From: Erigeron canadensis
Lineage: Eukaryota; Streptophyta; Magnoliopsida; Asterales; Asteraceae
Reading direction: 5' to 3'
Length of the DNA: 64,000 bases
Assembly (NCBI RefSeq): GCF_010389155.1
Contig: NC_057769.1
Coordinates: 35,201,548 to 35,265,547 of the forward strand
Shown here: positions 23,341 through 35,015 of the stretch, one piece after another
Layout: each line of letters starts with the position of its first letter
Numbering within the stretch: the first letter of the stretch is position 1
Position numbers and translations under genes: made by a program
The notes under the pieces: model-generated
Database searches by the model: none
Seen by the model: only the letters and a program-made list of their open reading frames with translations
What the model was told of the DNA's origin: nothing

Positions 23341-25934
23341 TGCAAACATCATGTTGCGACTTCAATGACCCATTTAGACGATGCATCGATTTAAAACACT
23401 AAATGGTCTTTTGGACGATGTATAGACCTACTTACATCTCCTTTGCATGTGTTCCATTAATCTAAAAGGATTCAATCCTTATCTTTCTTGGCATATTTTT
23501 TTCTTATGGAGCAAATGACCTCAATTTAAATAACCACTATGAAGAATCTCTTCACTATTCAATATATTTTGCATCATCATTGACCCGGGATGGTCCAACC
23601 GGTCATGCCAATTAATCAATCAAATAATTTAGGTCTATAAACTTCTCGTTTATGACTCACATGTGCTTTGATACAAGCCACATAATTTATGAAAACGTAA
23701 TGCATTAAATACTCTTTAGACTATTTTTTTTCTCATGATAAACTTGTATTGACACTTTTAGAGCTTTTAAATCATTCATTACATTAGCCGTATAAAATGA
23801 ACATATAATTCAACTTTCACATATTTATAACGGATCAGTTCTCAAAAACATCCCAGCTTGAACAAATAAACCACGACTAGTCAATACTCATTACATCTAT
23901 CACTATATCATCAATTCTCTTCAAAATAAAATTGAGCATAATCTATTAATTCACAATAATAATCACTTACGATATAAAAAAAAATAAAAATCATAATCTC
24001 AATTAAGAATGAGTTACAAATTCTAGATATTCATAATGCAACAAATTTAATATTAGTGGTTTTGCTATGTAGCCTTCTCATGCGTTAATGAAAAGCTATA
24101 ACACTTAATATTCAGTGAGCGTAAATTATACTATACCTTTTAAGCAAAGAATGCATCCAAAAACTTTAAGAGAATGATAAGATGCATTAGTCAAACATGA
24201 AACATGTGAGAATGCGCAAGTGCGCAAGCGTAACTACAAAAAGATATTAATACCAAAACTTTTCTATACAAGATTAATTAATTTAATTAATCTTGTTTCC
24301 ATACTATATCATTATAAAAAATTATAAGACACCATAAGCATCATATACATATTAAACTCTTTGTTCTTCTACTACTTATGTATTCACCAAAACTGTACAT
24401 ATAATTGTAGCATCTAAAATAAACAATATCTTTATACTTCAGCCATCTATATAAAAAAAAAATCAAAAAAACAAAAAGATGGTGATTACAATTTAATAAA
24501 ACGTTTAAAATATGGGTATGCATCAAGCTGAGATGCGTATACGATAAATTAAAAAAAACCTTTGTTATGAACATTAACATTAATGGATAGCTTTCATTGA
24601 CTAAACGGCCAAACCATAATAAAATTATGTAGTCTTTAACAATTACTCATATATATTAAAATTCAAATCTTTAATTCGATCAAAGCTTCAAAATATTTAT
24701 TAGGTATATATTATCAAACATTCTCTTTTCAATAATGATACGTTTGAAATTCGTAAGTCTTTAACTATTGGCACATAATATATGCAAGCTAACGAATATT
24801 ATGTGTATCTTTATTTTTCTTTATATACAGGCTATCATAATTTGGTTACACAACATCATAACCATAAAAATTGTATCAACTATCCATTAGTAGATATGAA
24901 TGTGTGAAAGATAATTTATAATACAAACAAAACATTAAAACCCTATCAAATTAAAACACAAAGAGGTAATCGAATTTAATTTTGATATCATATCTTGAAG
25001 ATCCCATAAAATAATATTTAAGATTATTCTAACTATTTATTATTTATAGTTGTATATTTAATTAAAATCCCTAACAAATTAGCATTAGCTTTTCTAAATT
25101 AAAAAAAAATAGCATTAACCATAATGTAAGTAAAATAAGAAGCAGAACACACAATCAAACATTATATAGCATGTAGGATTGTAGGACTCATTGAAAATTC
25201 ATATACATACGTGATATTAATTATACATGCGAGCATAAATTTGTAATTTGTTGTTTGCAAGAAATCCAATATATACATATATGAATATTCAAGCAGATTC
25301 AAGTTCATGTATCTTGTTGTTATCATATACCCTTACTTTTTCATGCATTCGCTATAAATCAAACGGATACTAGATTTAGAATGGAACGTTTTACCTCAAG
25401 TGTATCCGCATATTATTTACTACAGTCTCCATCTCCAACGTACGTGCTCGTAGGATTCACGGCAAACAAAACATAAACTTTGCATCATTGAATAAAATAA
25501 AGCTTATATGTTACTATCAACTTTAAAATCTTATACATCCGATTAACCAAAACAAGGATAAAAAAAAAAAAAAAAATCAAAAAGTATTAAATAATCATCT
25601 TGGAAGTAAAAACAAATTAACTCAAAGTAAGTAAAAATAGTTTTGTCTTCAATTCTCCGGATACTTTTGAAGAAAAAAAATCAGCCTTAAAAAAATATAA
25701 TTTTAAAAGCTTATTCGTGCTGATAAGGTGTAGTAAAACCATAAAACAAGAACAATATAGTAAAGAACAAGAGACAAGAGATATAGAGAGAATGGAGAAT
25801 TCTATTATTAATCTCATCAATACATTATTTATATAGATACAAAGATAGAGTTTTCTCCAAGAAACAAATCTCTCAACATTATACAAATATTTGATAACCG
25901 TACATGAACATCCATATAATATTTATTCATAATA

Positions 25935-26180
25935 GTTTCTTCATTTTTTCTTTTTTCGGGAAAAGAGGGAAAGCAATTATCCTCAAAAGGGACCCACTTA
26001 AATTTTCACATTCGTAAATCACAACATTGTTTCAATTGATAAAACCATGTTGTCTCAGAGGCTTAAATATAGTCGTGTTTTCTTACTGGTTAATAGTTGG
26101 GGCAAAAGGGACATGAAAGGCTAGGATTTCATGAAGATACCCTTTGTAAAATAGACGGGACGTTAACAAGTTCATATTTA
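25935..26180. other. Spacer, no gene seen
   Basis: Single-copy-looking sequence between the Copia target duplication and the next MITE. No coding sequence is supported. Confidence 0.5.
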
Positions 26181-26189
26181 GTGGATATG

Positions 26190-26360
26190 CTGGGGCGGTA
26201 CTAAAGGGAGGCAAGGGGGTTTAATATCCCCTTTCAAAATTTTTCATAAATTTTTAAAAATTTTTTATAGGTTTTTAACATTTTGCCCCCTTTTAAATTT
26301 ATTTTTTATAAGTTTTCTAAGTTTGCCTCCTTTAAAATTTTTTTTCCTGGTACCGCCTCT
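26190..26360. mobile_element. Small Mutator-type MITE with 9-bp TSD
   Basis: Ends CTGGGGCGGTAC and GGTACCGCCTCT are inverted repeats with some mismatches. Both sides carry GTGGATATG (26,181-26,189 and 26,361-26,369). The 171-bp interior is T-rich with repeated TTTGCC(C/T)CCTTT phrases. There is no coding capacity. Confidence 0.8.
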
Positions 26361-26369
26361 GTGGATATG

Positions 26370-27618
26370 ATATTGTCCAAGTTGTAGGATTCATTAGGCC
26401 GTTCCCAACAGGCATTTTCTCAACTTCTTCTGGAGAGCACGAATGGGAACTTAGTTTTTCTTAAAGTGTTTTCTTGAGAAAGAGGATACATTCTCTCATG
26501 AGAAGACATGAGAAAAAACTTGAGTGAGCATGTCACATTTTAAGTCATTAGATAATAAAAACAAAGGTGTGCTAATTATGGGATATAATAAGTTTCTGAA
26601 AATCATGGTAGAAGTATGCTTGTAGCAGCATACTTGTTAACTCCAATAATTATTTGAGAAAAAAAATGAGAAAGAAATGTGAAAAAGATACGATTGGTAG
26701 CAGTATTTTCTGAAATATGATATAAGAAAGAGATGATGTGACACTCACATGGTAATGAGAAAAAGGTAAGAAAGAGGTTAGAATTGAATAACGGCTAATG
26801 TTACGTTGACTATCTTCACACATTCTGATCCCCAAAAACTTGCAAATTACATAAGACTCCATTTGTATCGAGAAACGTGTTTTCCGTTGTTCACTATTCA
26901 AAGTACATGGAAATATTTGAAGAGCTATGTTTGTTGGTTTGAATTGTTATGGTCATCGTTAGTTATAGTTTGAGTCAATGATATTATACATCTAGTATAG
27001 TATTACATAATTGTTTCATATTATATGTTATCGATTCATTTAATTACACAAAGTTTAATCAAATATCACAAAATCAAAACATATTAAAACGAAATATATA
27101 GTTACATAACTTTTGAAATAGAGGATAATTTTAAGCTATACGACATTCTTCTTCCTTTGCTAAGTAAACTTTTTTTTTTCTTTTATCATATGTTGTATTT
27201 TGTCGTTAATTTTCTCATTTTTCAAAAAAACAATCTTAAATTAAGACGTAACTTTTGGAATAGAGGATAATTTTAAGCATAAAATCATAATTTAGATTGT
27301 TACCTAAAGTTTAACATTTATTTTGGAAACTCATTCACAAGGATTTTTGGAAAATCTTTTCAATTAGTGAAAAAAGAATTCACTAATTTCCAAACTATAT
27401 ATTTTAATTAATTGGTGAATGAATTAGATATTTAGTTTAATGTGAATTTTAAATAAATTCTATTTATCTGCTGTCCCCCCGGCATATATATATATTGAAT
27501 TTAAAAAAAGAATTTGGTAATCATTTTATAATATTTTCTCATAAATTTAATACATTCCAGTTTTCTATACCAAATAGTCAACGAGTATTAAGAATTTTAA
27601 ATAACATATATTATCTAA
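26370..27618. other. AT-rich, no gene; possible further MITE start
   Basis: No coding sequence is supported. GGCCGTTCCCAACAGGC at about 26,397 looks like a TIR-type MITE end, but I did not find its partner. AAGTATGCT and AGCATACTT at about 26,615-26,638 form a short hairpin. The 83-codon minus frame at 26,650-26,901 has no family resemblance. Confidence 0.35.
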
Positions 27619-28979
27619 CTAGGAATTTTACCCCGCGCGATGCGGGGTTAATTAAAAAAGTTATTTTTTGCATTAGTAAATAGTTAATCTACAGGTTTAT
27701 CTTGTGAAAATCAATTATGCTATAGTTCATGCCTTCATGGTTAATTCCTGGAACATTCTGATTACCTTTTATCTTTTCTGACATCACAATTCACAATCGA
27801 TATCACAGTCACTTAACCTTCTTTGGTGAACAATTAATAATTAATAACTCAATTAATCTTAAAATTACATTTTTTGTTAAATCAATTTGGGAACTTACAC
27901 AACAGTTAATTCAACCATGATAACAGTTAATAATTAATAAGTCAATTAATATTAAAATTACACGTTTTTGTTAGATCAATATGAGAACTTACACAACAGC
28001 TAATTCAACCATGATATACTTGTAAAAAACAGTTTAAAAAAAATAAATAAATGAATTAAAAACTTACAGATTTCGAACAAAAAAGAGATACGAAAGGAGA
28101 AGATAATTTAAAAAACTCTTGATATATGTGATGAATATATACGGGATATAGATCTATGAATATGTATCTATGCAATTAGATTTATATCTATTTTTTTTAA
28201 TTTTATTTTATTTAACTTATGATTATTATTATCGGTACATTGAAAAAGAAAATAATTGCCAAAGAATATGATACAATGTATAAAAATGCTGAACTACTTT
28301 GTCGCCTATGGTATACTACTTTTTCGCCATTTTCTATTTGGACGGTTTGTTTGCCTTTTGTTTTTTTTTTAACCTTTTTTTAATATATAATCAAATTTAT
28401 CACTTTTTTATCATGAAATAATGAGGAAAATTATGAGAATGACACATAAGTTTTAATCTTAGGTGGTATTTTTATAAAATAGGTTTTATTTTTTAGATCC
28501 TTTAAAGTCCTTAGGATTCCTACTGTTTTAATAATTATATAGATATTAGACGGGTTTAATCTAGTTTTTTTTTTGGTTTTTTAAAACGGCAGACGGTTTA
28601 ATTTAGTTAAGTTATATTGTGTAAGAAATTAATCAAACACGGTTGTAAATTCTTATATGATTATACGAGCATAATACCCGCACGTTGCGGCGGAATTTTG
28701 TTTTAAGAATGAGATAGATTCAGGGTAGTTTAGTCCAACAGTAGGGATGGGTATAGAAAGACGTATTAAGGCCGGTGAGGGGCATTTTAGAATTTTCAAT
28801 TTCTTAATGACTTAAAGCTAGTTTGCTTTATAAGGGAGTATAGATTAGCCAGGGCATATTTGTCTAAGCAGTTCGTAACAATTCTTAATGAAAGTATACA
28901 TGTAATAAGTTGGAGGGTAGATTGGACATTTCAGGTTCTTACTCCCTTAAAGCCAGTTTGCTTTATAAGGGAGTATAGA
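27619..28979 (-). mobile_element. Helitron (minus) with a nested mini-Helitron
   Basis: Read on the minus strand, the 3' end is a CCCCGCATCGCGCGGGG hairpin followed by TAAAATTC, CTAG (27,619-27,622) and T. The 5' end TCTATACTCCCTTATAAAGC occurs twice, ending at 28,844 and at 28,979. A second 3' end (hairpin with GCAACGTGCGGG, then CTCG at 28,666-28,669) lies between. The simplest reading is an outer Helitron 27,619-28,979 with a 179-bp related element at 28,666-28,844 inserted between A and T. An alternative is that the outer element ends at 28,844. No Rep/helicase is seen, so it is non-autonomous. Confidence 0.6.
27831..28020. repeat. Two-unit tandem repeat of about 97 bp
   Basis: Two diverged copies in direct orientation both contain AATTAATAA, GTCAATTAAT or CTCAATTAAT, a GAACTTACACAACAG segment and AATTCAACCATGATA. 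They lie inside the Helitron body. Confidence 0.8.
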
Positions 28980-29089
28980 TAAGAAGTATAAACCCAATAG
29001 AAACGTTTTTGGAAATTTTATTTTGACGATATTGCTCGTTTGCCTTCTATTTTTATATAGTTTTCAAAAGCGAAATAAAATTAGATAGC

Positions 29090-29465
29090 TAAAGGATAGT
29101 TCAATAAAATATTATAGTTATAATATACCCAACCACGATGAACCAAACTTTGGACATTTATATTTTGGATTGTAATTTTATACACGTGATTTTTATAAAT
29201 GTGTTATTTCTAATGCAAATGGCAAGATATCCTTAAAAAATACTTTGCATATCAGAAGAAAACAACTAACTAAAGCGTAGTTCAATAAAACCTAACAGTT
29301 ATATTATTAAAATTATAATAATATATATATATCCGACCACCATGTATCAAAATTCGGACATTTATTTTGGCTTGTAATTTTATAAACGTGATTTTTATTA
29401 ATGTGTTATTTCGAATTCAAATGGCAAGACCTCCATCTATATACTTTGCATATCCATAAGAAAAC
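29090..29465. repeat. Two-unit tandem repeat of about 185 bp
   Basis: Copies at about 29,090-29,270 and 29,271-29,465 share TAGTTCAATAAAA, GGACATTTATATTTTGG-like sequence, TGTAATTTTATA, ACGTGATTTTTAT, AATGTGTTATTTC and ATACTTTGCATATC. There are many substitutions, so it is old. No gene is seen. Confidence 0.8.
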
Positions 29466-29585
29466 AGCTAAATTGGGGCCATTAAATTTAAACTCTGAAT
29501 CAAAGAATAGTATACATCTGTCGTAGTAGTGATGAGTTCCTATATGTGATGATAGTGTATCAATAGTTGTCTTTGTTAAAAATAA

Positions 29586-29620
29586 CTAGCACGTTACTTG
29601 CGCAATGCGGCGGTAGTCGT
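29586..29620 (-). mobile_element. Helitron 3' end (minus)
   Basis: Minus strand: CCGCCGCATTGCGC, AAGTAACGTG, then CTAG (29,586-29,589) and T. A GC-rich hairpin followed by CTAG fits a Helitron terminus. The paired 5' end was not identified. Confidence 0.45.
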
Positions 29621-29849
29621 GACGGTGACGATGTGGTGGTAGATGCGACTATTTGTGGTAGATGAGACGTCGATTGATGTAGATTATTAATGGAGATATT
29701 TTAAAAAATAAATGATTAATAGTATAACTTAATCATTAATGTTAAGGGGTAGTGTAAGTAAAAATATTTTAGTGCTAAGTAAAAATATTACATATCTTAA
29801 AGGTAGTAGATGAAAATATTACATGGAAGAGCATTTTAGACATTTCCCC

Positions 29850-30930
29850 ATGTAACTTTCAACATGGGGATCTTTATAGCCTCCTATCTTCTTCCCAATA
29901 TCAATCATTATCAATATATATACAATGATTAAGTTACACCAATATCAATCATTTCGGTGGGGAATCCAGGATTTTAAACTAGGTCCTAATTTGATTTATT
30001 TAAATCAAAACAGCAAAAGTATTAACTGGTTGGGTCGGGCCGGGTCGGATCAAGTTACACAATCTATTACATGGATATAATTGTTATGAAAATACGTCAC
30101 AATCTTACTTTATAATATAAGCAATTTTTCTTTGAATTACAATGATTTTCTTTGAAACAATGATAACATATGATGGCTAATGTAAATGTAAATATGGAAA
30201 TTCAAATAATAAATTAATTAAAATGTGATCAAATTTAAATGATAAATGAGTGTTGCACAGTTCGTGTTAATAATTTTTAATCATAGTTTAATGTTATTTA
30301 ACATTTTCAAACTAAAATATAGTAAGAAATCAAGAGACATGTTTTTTCTATCCTAACATCATACGAGTATATTTAAAAGAAACTTTTCAAAATCCAAATT
30401 ACAGCTTATACGAAATAAATGTAAAGCAACTAGTGTAGTAAGCTAAAAAGTAGAAGGATCAAAATTGAAGTTGTATAAATTAACAAGTCATTATTGAAAA
30501 TTGTAATAAATATGAGTGGGACATCTTCATGCTTCATCTTCTCCAAATGTGAGATGGTCACCATTAAAATACAGAGCATATTTTTTTTAATGGATCTAAA
30601 GAGTATTGTAAGGTAGGTCCTTGACAAAACCATTACATATTTCCTGAAATTTTTTCGAATCTAAGGTAGGTCTTAGGACCTACTTTCTATAAGGCTAGAT
30701 TCGCCCCTGATTGATCATCTGCATCTATATATACAAAATATATATAGCTTTGCTCTTTAGGGTTTTTGGAGAGAGATAGAGACCGATGAGATGGCGGCTG
30801 TTGGTAGAGTTACGGCTGTGGTGTGGGTCGCCGGCGGAAAAGGATGTGGTGTTGGAGTGTTGGTTGTTGCTTTCTAGTGAGAGCGAAGCTGCCGAGTGGA
30901 ATAAGGTAGAGATGGTGATGGAATGGTGGC
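29850..30930. repeat. Dispersed repeat, copy 2, with its own insertion
   Basis: 29,875-29,925 matches 430-477, and 30,715-30,930 matches 1,167-1,181 plus 1,556-1,785. Between them sits about 0.75 kb (about 29,955-30,705) absent from copy 1. Its ends look like diverged inverted repeats: GGGGAATCC...TAGGTCCTAA on the left; GGGGCGAATCTAG...TAGGTCCTAAG on the right, read on the minus strand. The open frames on both strands of 30,725-31,117 arise from GC-rich, purine-biased composition, including an AGAGAGAG run at about 30,983-31,001. They have no recognisable domain. Confidence 0.55.
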
Positions 30931-31446
30931 TGCCGGCCGACGATGCGCCGGCGGTGGTGGTGGCCGGATTCTTCAAAGGGGGAGAGAGAGAGAGAGAGAG
31001 AGGTGATGTACTGATGGGTTTGTGTAATTTGTTTGTTTTATAGTGTGAATGGGAAATAAAGATTCGTGTAAGCTTTTTGTTTTGGGACGGTCCCTTTCCA
31101 CCCCTACGGCCTAACAAACAAAACTTTGTAAATTTTCATGGTGGTCCTTATTTTTATTCTTTTTGCTTTTACCTTTTTTCTTACAATCATGTTAAACATT
31201 AATATTTAATTGATAATGAATAGAGTTCACGTACCTCCTCTTGCTCCATTGTAATATTGTTGGATACTAAAATGGTAGTAACTCAATTTTTATCTTAGTC
31301 ACTAAATCTTGTGGATCACAAACAATATACGTAACGCCTATTCGCAAGAAGTCTTTGTTCAGTCACAAAGTTGCTAACTTTTGGTAAAAGGATATAATTC
31401 CGGCGACATTTCCGGCAACCCCATCAAAAACTCATACAGAAATGCT
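30931..31446. other. No supported gene
   Basis: The GC-richer repeat copy fades into AT-rich sequence by about 31,130. I see nothing further that can be supported. Confidence 0.4.
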
Positions 31447-32493
31447 TCATATATATATATATATATTAAAGCAGTAGAAATCCTAGCCTTTTAAGTCATC
31501 TTCCCTAAATCAAAGTTATGCTTAAATGTTGCCACATAAGATTTATCGTATGTGACATCTCCATGTTTTTTTTTATATTTAAATTATCAATCTTTTTTAT
31601 AGAAAATATCGTATAAATTAGAATATAGAAACTATAAAATTGGATATATCGTATATGAAAAACAATATATTTATGGGATTGATCAACATTAATTTGGCAA
31701 GAATATTACAAATCCACAAATTTTTACATACCCTTTATTATTATTGTTGTTGTTATTATTATTATTATTATTATTTATTTTTATTTTTATTTTAAATAAA
31801 ATCGTCACTTTGTACGTACGATTACAAATTCTATATTACTAAATCCTTATATTTGTTAGAATTGTACGTACGATTACAAATACATTTGTTATTGATTCCA
31901 TTTGTATGTATTTAGGATGAATGGTAATATAATCTAATCACATTAGTAATTTTATAAAAAGGGTTTTTTTTAAGCTTTATTTTGTGTATGTATAAAATTG
32001 CTATTTAACAAATAGTTAAACATTCATCAAGCTCTATGTAGTCAAAAGATTCAATCATCATGATGTGAAAGTAATATCTCTATATGAACTAATAGACGAT
32101 AATAGATGTATCAAAATAGGTTGGTTCAGAGTCCAGACATCTTCACCTAATTCTTGATCATATACTTCAGGCACTCCAATAAATCGAATTCGCGTGTTTC
32201 AACTTTACATGTAGGTCTACACTACACTTCATTGTTTTGTTTTGTTGACCTAATTGTATGTTGCGGGTATTCGACCAACTATAACAATTCTTTAAAGTAT
32301 AGCCAAAGTCTTCAATGCTAAATTTCAACCTGAATTTAGGTATATTTGTATGTTAAAACATTATGCATGGAGTTCACATTACATAATCTATCATCCAAGG
32401 ATTAGAGGTCACTATATTTTTCATGTTTCATAATATAGTTTATTATTATACTGCTTTAAAAAAAATCACACATCATGCGGGTAAAAGACCTAG
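31447..32493 (+). mobile_element. Candidate Helitron A
   Basis: It starts TCATATATATATATATATATT followed by AAAGCAGTAGAAATCCTAGC and ends ATGCGGGTAAAAGACCTAG before T (CTAG at 32,490-32,493). Its 5' region is clearly similar to the start of the element that follows (AAAACAGTAGAAATTCTGAC). The 3' hairpin is weak. No protein is encoded. A run of TTATTA/TTATTATT lies at about 31,738-31,775. Confidence 0.45.
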
Positions 32494-33615
32494 TATATAT
32501 ATATACATAATAAAACAGTAGAAATTCTGACATTCTAAAGCTATCCACCTCAACTTAAAGTTGTCTTTAAACATTGTCACGTAGGATTTAGTCTATGTGT
32601 CATCTTCATATGTTTTTCACAATATTTATTCTTTATTTATCAAGTTAGATATATCTGTATGTTAACTAATTAAACATAAAGATTGTTTCAAAATCTAATA
32701 TGGAAATTGAAAAACTTTTTAAACATAAAAATTGTTTTAAAATCCAATATGGAAATTGAAATTCGTTTGTTTTTTAATCAAAGTAATTATTTTAAAATAA
32801 TTAACTATATTTTAGACATATTATATATGACAAGTAACTAGGCATGTAATCTAAAAAAAATTATTTGCACGACAAGCAGAAAATATTTATAAATAGATTT
32901 GTTATTCTTTCGTATAAAAAAACAAATATTAATTTATAATAATTACATTCAAATCTTTTAACTAAATTAATCGTATCATCTTCGTATCTTCTTTTTAACA
33001 AACAAAGTATTGATTATTTTTATGTTTGTACGTAATTATTCTATATGTAGCCATTTTACAGAATTAAAGATGACATGACAATTTTAAAAACTATGAAACA
33101 TTTACGTACAACACCCAATACCCAATGCCATTAATATGATTGTGTTCTAGCAAAATTTTAGTGCTATAATTTATTTTATTTTCATTATTTTTATTCATTT
33201 GACATATTAAACATGTATTCAATATCATACAATTTGTTGATTTATATAATTATCCATGTGTATGTACGTTTACATGTTTTTAAATATTAAATCAACACAA
33301 TAAAACTTATAATGTTCACTAATTAGTCTGAATAATACTTCGTTTTACTAGCAAGTTTGTATTATCAATCATACATAATAAAAATCTGACTTTTTCTTCA
33401 ACAACGTTGTTGCTTCTCCCTTTATTGAAGTACTAATTTTTTTCCATCATATGAATGTTATTAGATTGCTCAACGCATTTGATATTTTATCTTTGTTTTA
33501 TTTCTTTCCACGTTAAAAAACATAAAATATAATAGTAAATAAATTAAAAATGTTTGTATCGAATTTTATTAAAAGATTTTTTAACAATCGCGCAACGCGC
33601 GGGAAACAAACCTAG
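32494..33615 (+). mobile_element. Candidate Helitron B, in tandem with A
   Basis: It begins directly after the end of element A with TATATATATATACATAATAA and then AACAGTAGAAATTC, the same 5' family sequence. It ends with a GCGC-AAC-GCGC hairpin (about 33,590-33,600), GGGAAACAAAC and CTAG (33,612-33,615) before T. The 3' terminus is a textbook one. Two direct repeats containing ATGGAAATTGAAA lie at about 32,700 and 32,750. No coding sequence is seen. Confidence 0.6.
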
Positions 33616-34274
33616 TATATATATATAACTTAATTTGATTAGAGAACTTATACACAGAGAAATTGGGAATAAGGAAGAAAGAGAATTTAAAACTGAAAAA
33701 GAAGCGTAAATTTGAAATGTGTCTTATGTTGTCCTTTTTATTGTTTTTTTATTTCTTGTATATACGTGCCCCTGCTAATTTTACTATGTAACAATAGTAT
33801 AATACCATAAATATCCAAATAAACAAAATAACAATAAATGTACAACTAATACTCCACAATATACAATATTTAAAGCCATAATCTAAAAGTCACGTGTTCT
33901 CTTAAAAGCTAAAACTGATAGGGAGATGTGAGAGTTGATAACTTAGACTACACGGAGTAGCCCGTTCCATCTCAATTTTCTCGCCGGGAACGCCTGGGAA
34001 CGCCCCCGGAACGCCGGAGCTCGGTCCCGGGGGGCGTTCCGACTGGTTGAAAAGCGTGCCCCTTTGCTTTTTGAACGCGTCCGGGAGGCTTCACTTGGTT
34101 TGTCTTTTTCTCATATTTGACCGTTTTTTTTTTATTTTAATTACTCAAATATCTCTATCTATATATACTAAACACCACCACTTCCTCATTTTTATACATT
34201 TTCTTACATTTCTTTTTCAGTATCTTCTTATTTTCTCCATTCTTCTCTTTATTTTTTAAAAAATCAAACAACAA
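33616..34274. other. Spacer and leader of the Myb-like ORF1 gene
   Basis: No coding sequence. A GC-rich patch at 33,980-34,045 contains an imperfect hairpin: GGAACGCCCCCGG at 33,997-34,009 and CCGGGGGGCGTTCC at 34,027-34,040, a perfect match apart from one extra G. A CTATATATACTAA TATA-like element at about 34,158-34,170 lies about 105 bp before the ATG, with a pyrimidine-rich leader between. The PIF transposase gene at 55,499 is laid out in the same way, with a GC-rich patch, TATAAATAC and then an ATG. Confidence 0.5.
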
Positions 34275-34649
34275 ATGGCTAGACCATGGACTGCAGACGA
34301 GACTACAAATTTAGCGAGAGCTTGGCTTGAAGTATCCGAAGATCCAAACGCAACGAGGTACCAACAAGGGAGAACATTTTGGCTTCGTATAAAGTTAGTG
34401 TTTAATAATCTACAAAATAATCAAGGCGAGGAAAGGACCATTGAGAGTTTGCAAGGAAACTGGCGGAAGATGCGTCGGGATATTATGAATTTCCAGCACA
34501 TCGTGGCTCGTTTGAACAACCAAATCAACCAAAACAATCGGATGGTTCTCGAAAATGCTTTAGTCGAGTATAATCTCACCCATCCTCAGTTTCTGTACAT
34601 CGCGGAGTGGAATATTCTACGAGCTAGTGCGATATTTATGAATTTCTAG
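34275..34649 (+). CDS. PIF/Harbinger ORF1-type Myb/SANT protein, short form
   Basis: The 124-residue frame starts at an ATG after an A-rich leader. Residues 1-70 resemble the Myb/SANT-like DNA-binding domain encoded by ORF1 of plant PIF/Harbinger transposons (often mis-named glutathione S-transferase T3-like). Visible features are the opening RPWTADETTNLARAWLEVSE, an RTFWLRI segment, and ESLQGNWRKMRRD, which holds the third conserved tryptophan. ORF1 proteins normally help the transposase bind the element ends. Typical relatives are longer, with a C-terminal NAM-associated region. This one stops after residue 124, so it may be truncated or a short variant. No transposase lies nearby. A TATGTTT-rich trailer follows. 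Confidence 0.6.
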   Translation: MARPWTADETTNLARAWLEVSEDPNATRYQQGRTFWLRIKLVFNNLQNNQGEERTIESLQGNWRKMRRDIMNFQHIVARLNNQINQNNRMVLENALVEYNLTHPQFLYIAEWNILRASAIFMNF

Positions 34650-35015
34650 TTATCTATCTACGTATGTTTTATTTATGTTATCTATGTTTTTATTTATGTT
34701 TTATGTATGTGTTAGTCTTTAAAATAAATGTATGTTTTTTTTAATATAATAAATGTGTGTTTAATGTATGTTTAAATTTAATAAATGTGTGTTTAAAGTG
34801 TGTTTAATGTATTTATGTTTTATTTGTTTTTATTTGATTAAGTATGTCACCAATATTTAAACACCAAAAATAAAAAACACATTACATTACTAAACACAAA
34901 CACATTACATTTATTAATCACGAAACATTACATAACTTAACACAAACACACCACACCACACAAAATTAAAACAATACTTAACACAAACACATCACACAAA
35001 TACATTAAATAAAAA
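34650..35015. other. Trailer and spacer, no gene
   Basis: 34,660-34,850 is made of TTTATGT/ATGTATGTTT variants. 34,860-35,000 is made of AACACAAACACATTACA variants. Both look like untranslated tails of the two convergent frames on either side. Confidence 0.5.

Larger units (their letters stand above)
20641..25934 (-). mobile_element. Ty1/Copia retrotransposon with short LTRs, decayed and nested
   Basis: The LTRs are 20,641-20,843 and 25,729-25,934 (about 205 bp, clearly similar), flanked by GTTTC at 20,636-20,640 and 25,935-25,939. On the minus strand the lower LTR is preceded by AAGGGGGAG (polypurine tract). The upper LTR is followed by TTATCAGCACG, a degraded version of the Copia primer site TGGTATCAGAGC. 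This fixes the orientation as minus. Minus-strand integrase remnants lie at about 23,350-23,640: a WHDRLGHPGS-like GAG-pre-integrase motif and decayed downstream integrase, with several stops. The reverse transcriptase of this element is not visible; a plus-strand Copia element sits in its place. The element is dead. Confidence 0.7.

Noticed and set aside
30725..31117. Minus-strand 130-residue serine/threonine-rich frame as a gene
   Set aside because: It is the complement of a purine-rich, AGAG-containing repeat copy. The paralogue at 1,556-1,785 does not keep the same frame.
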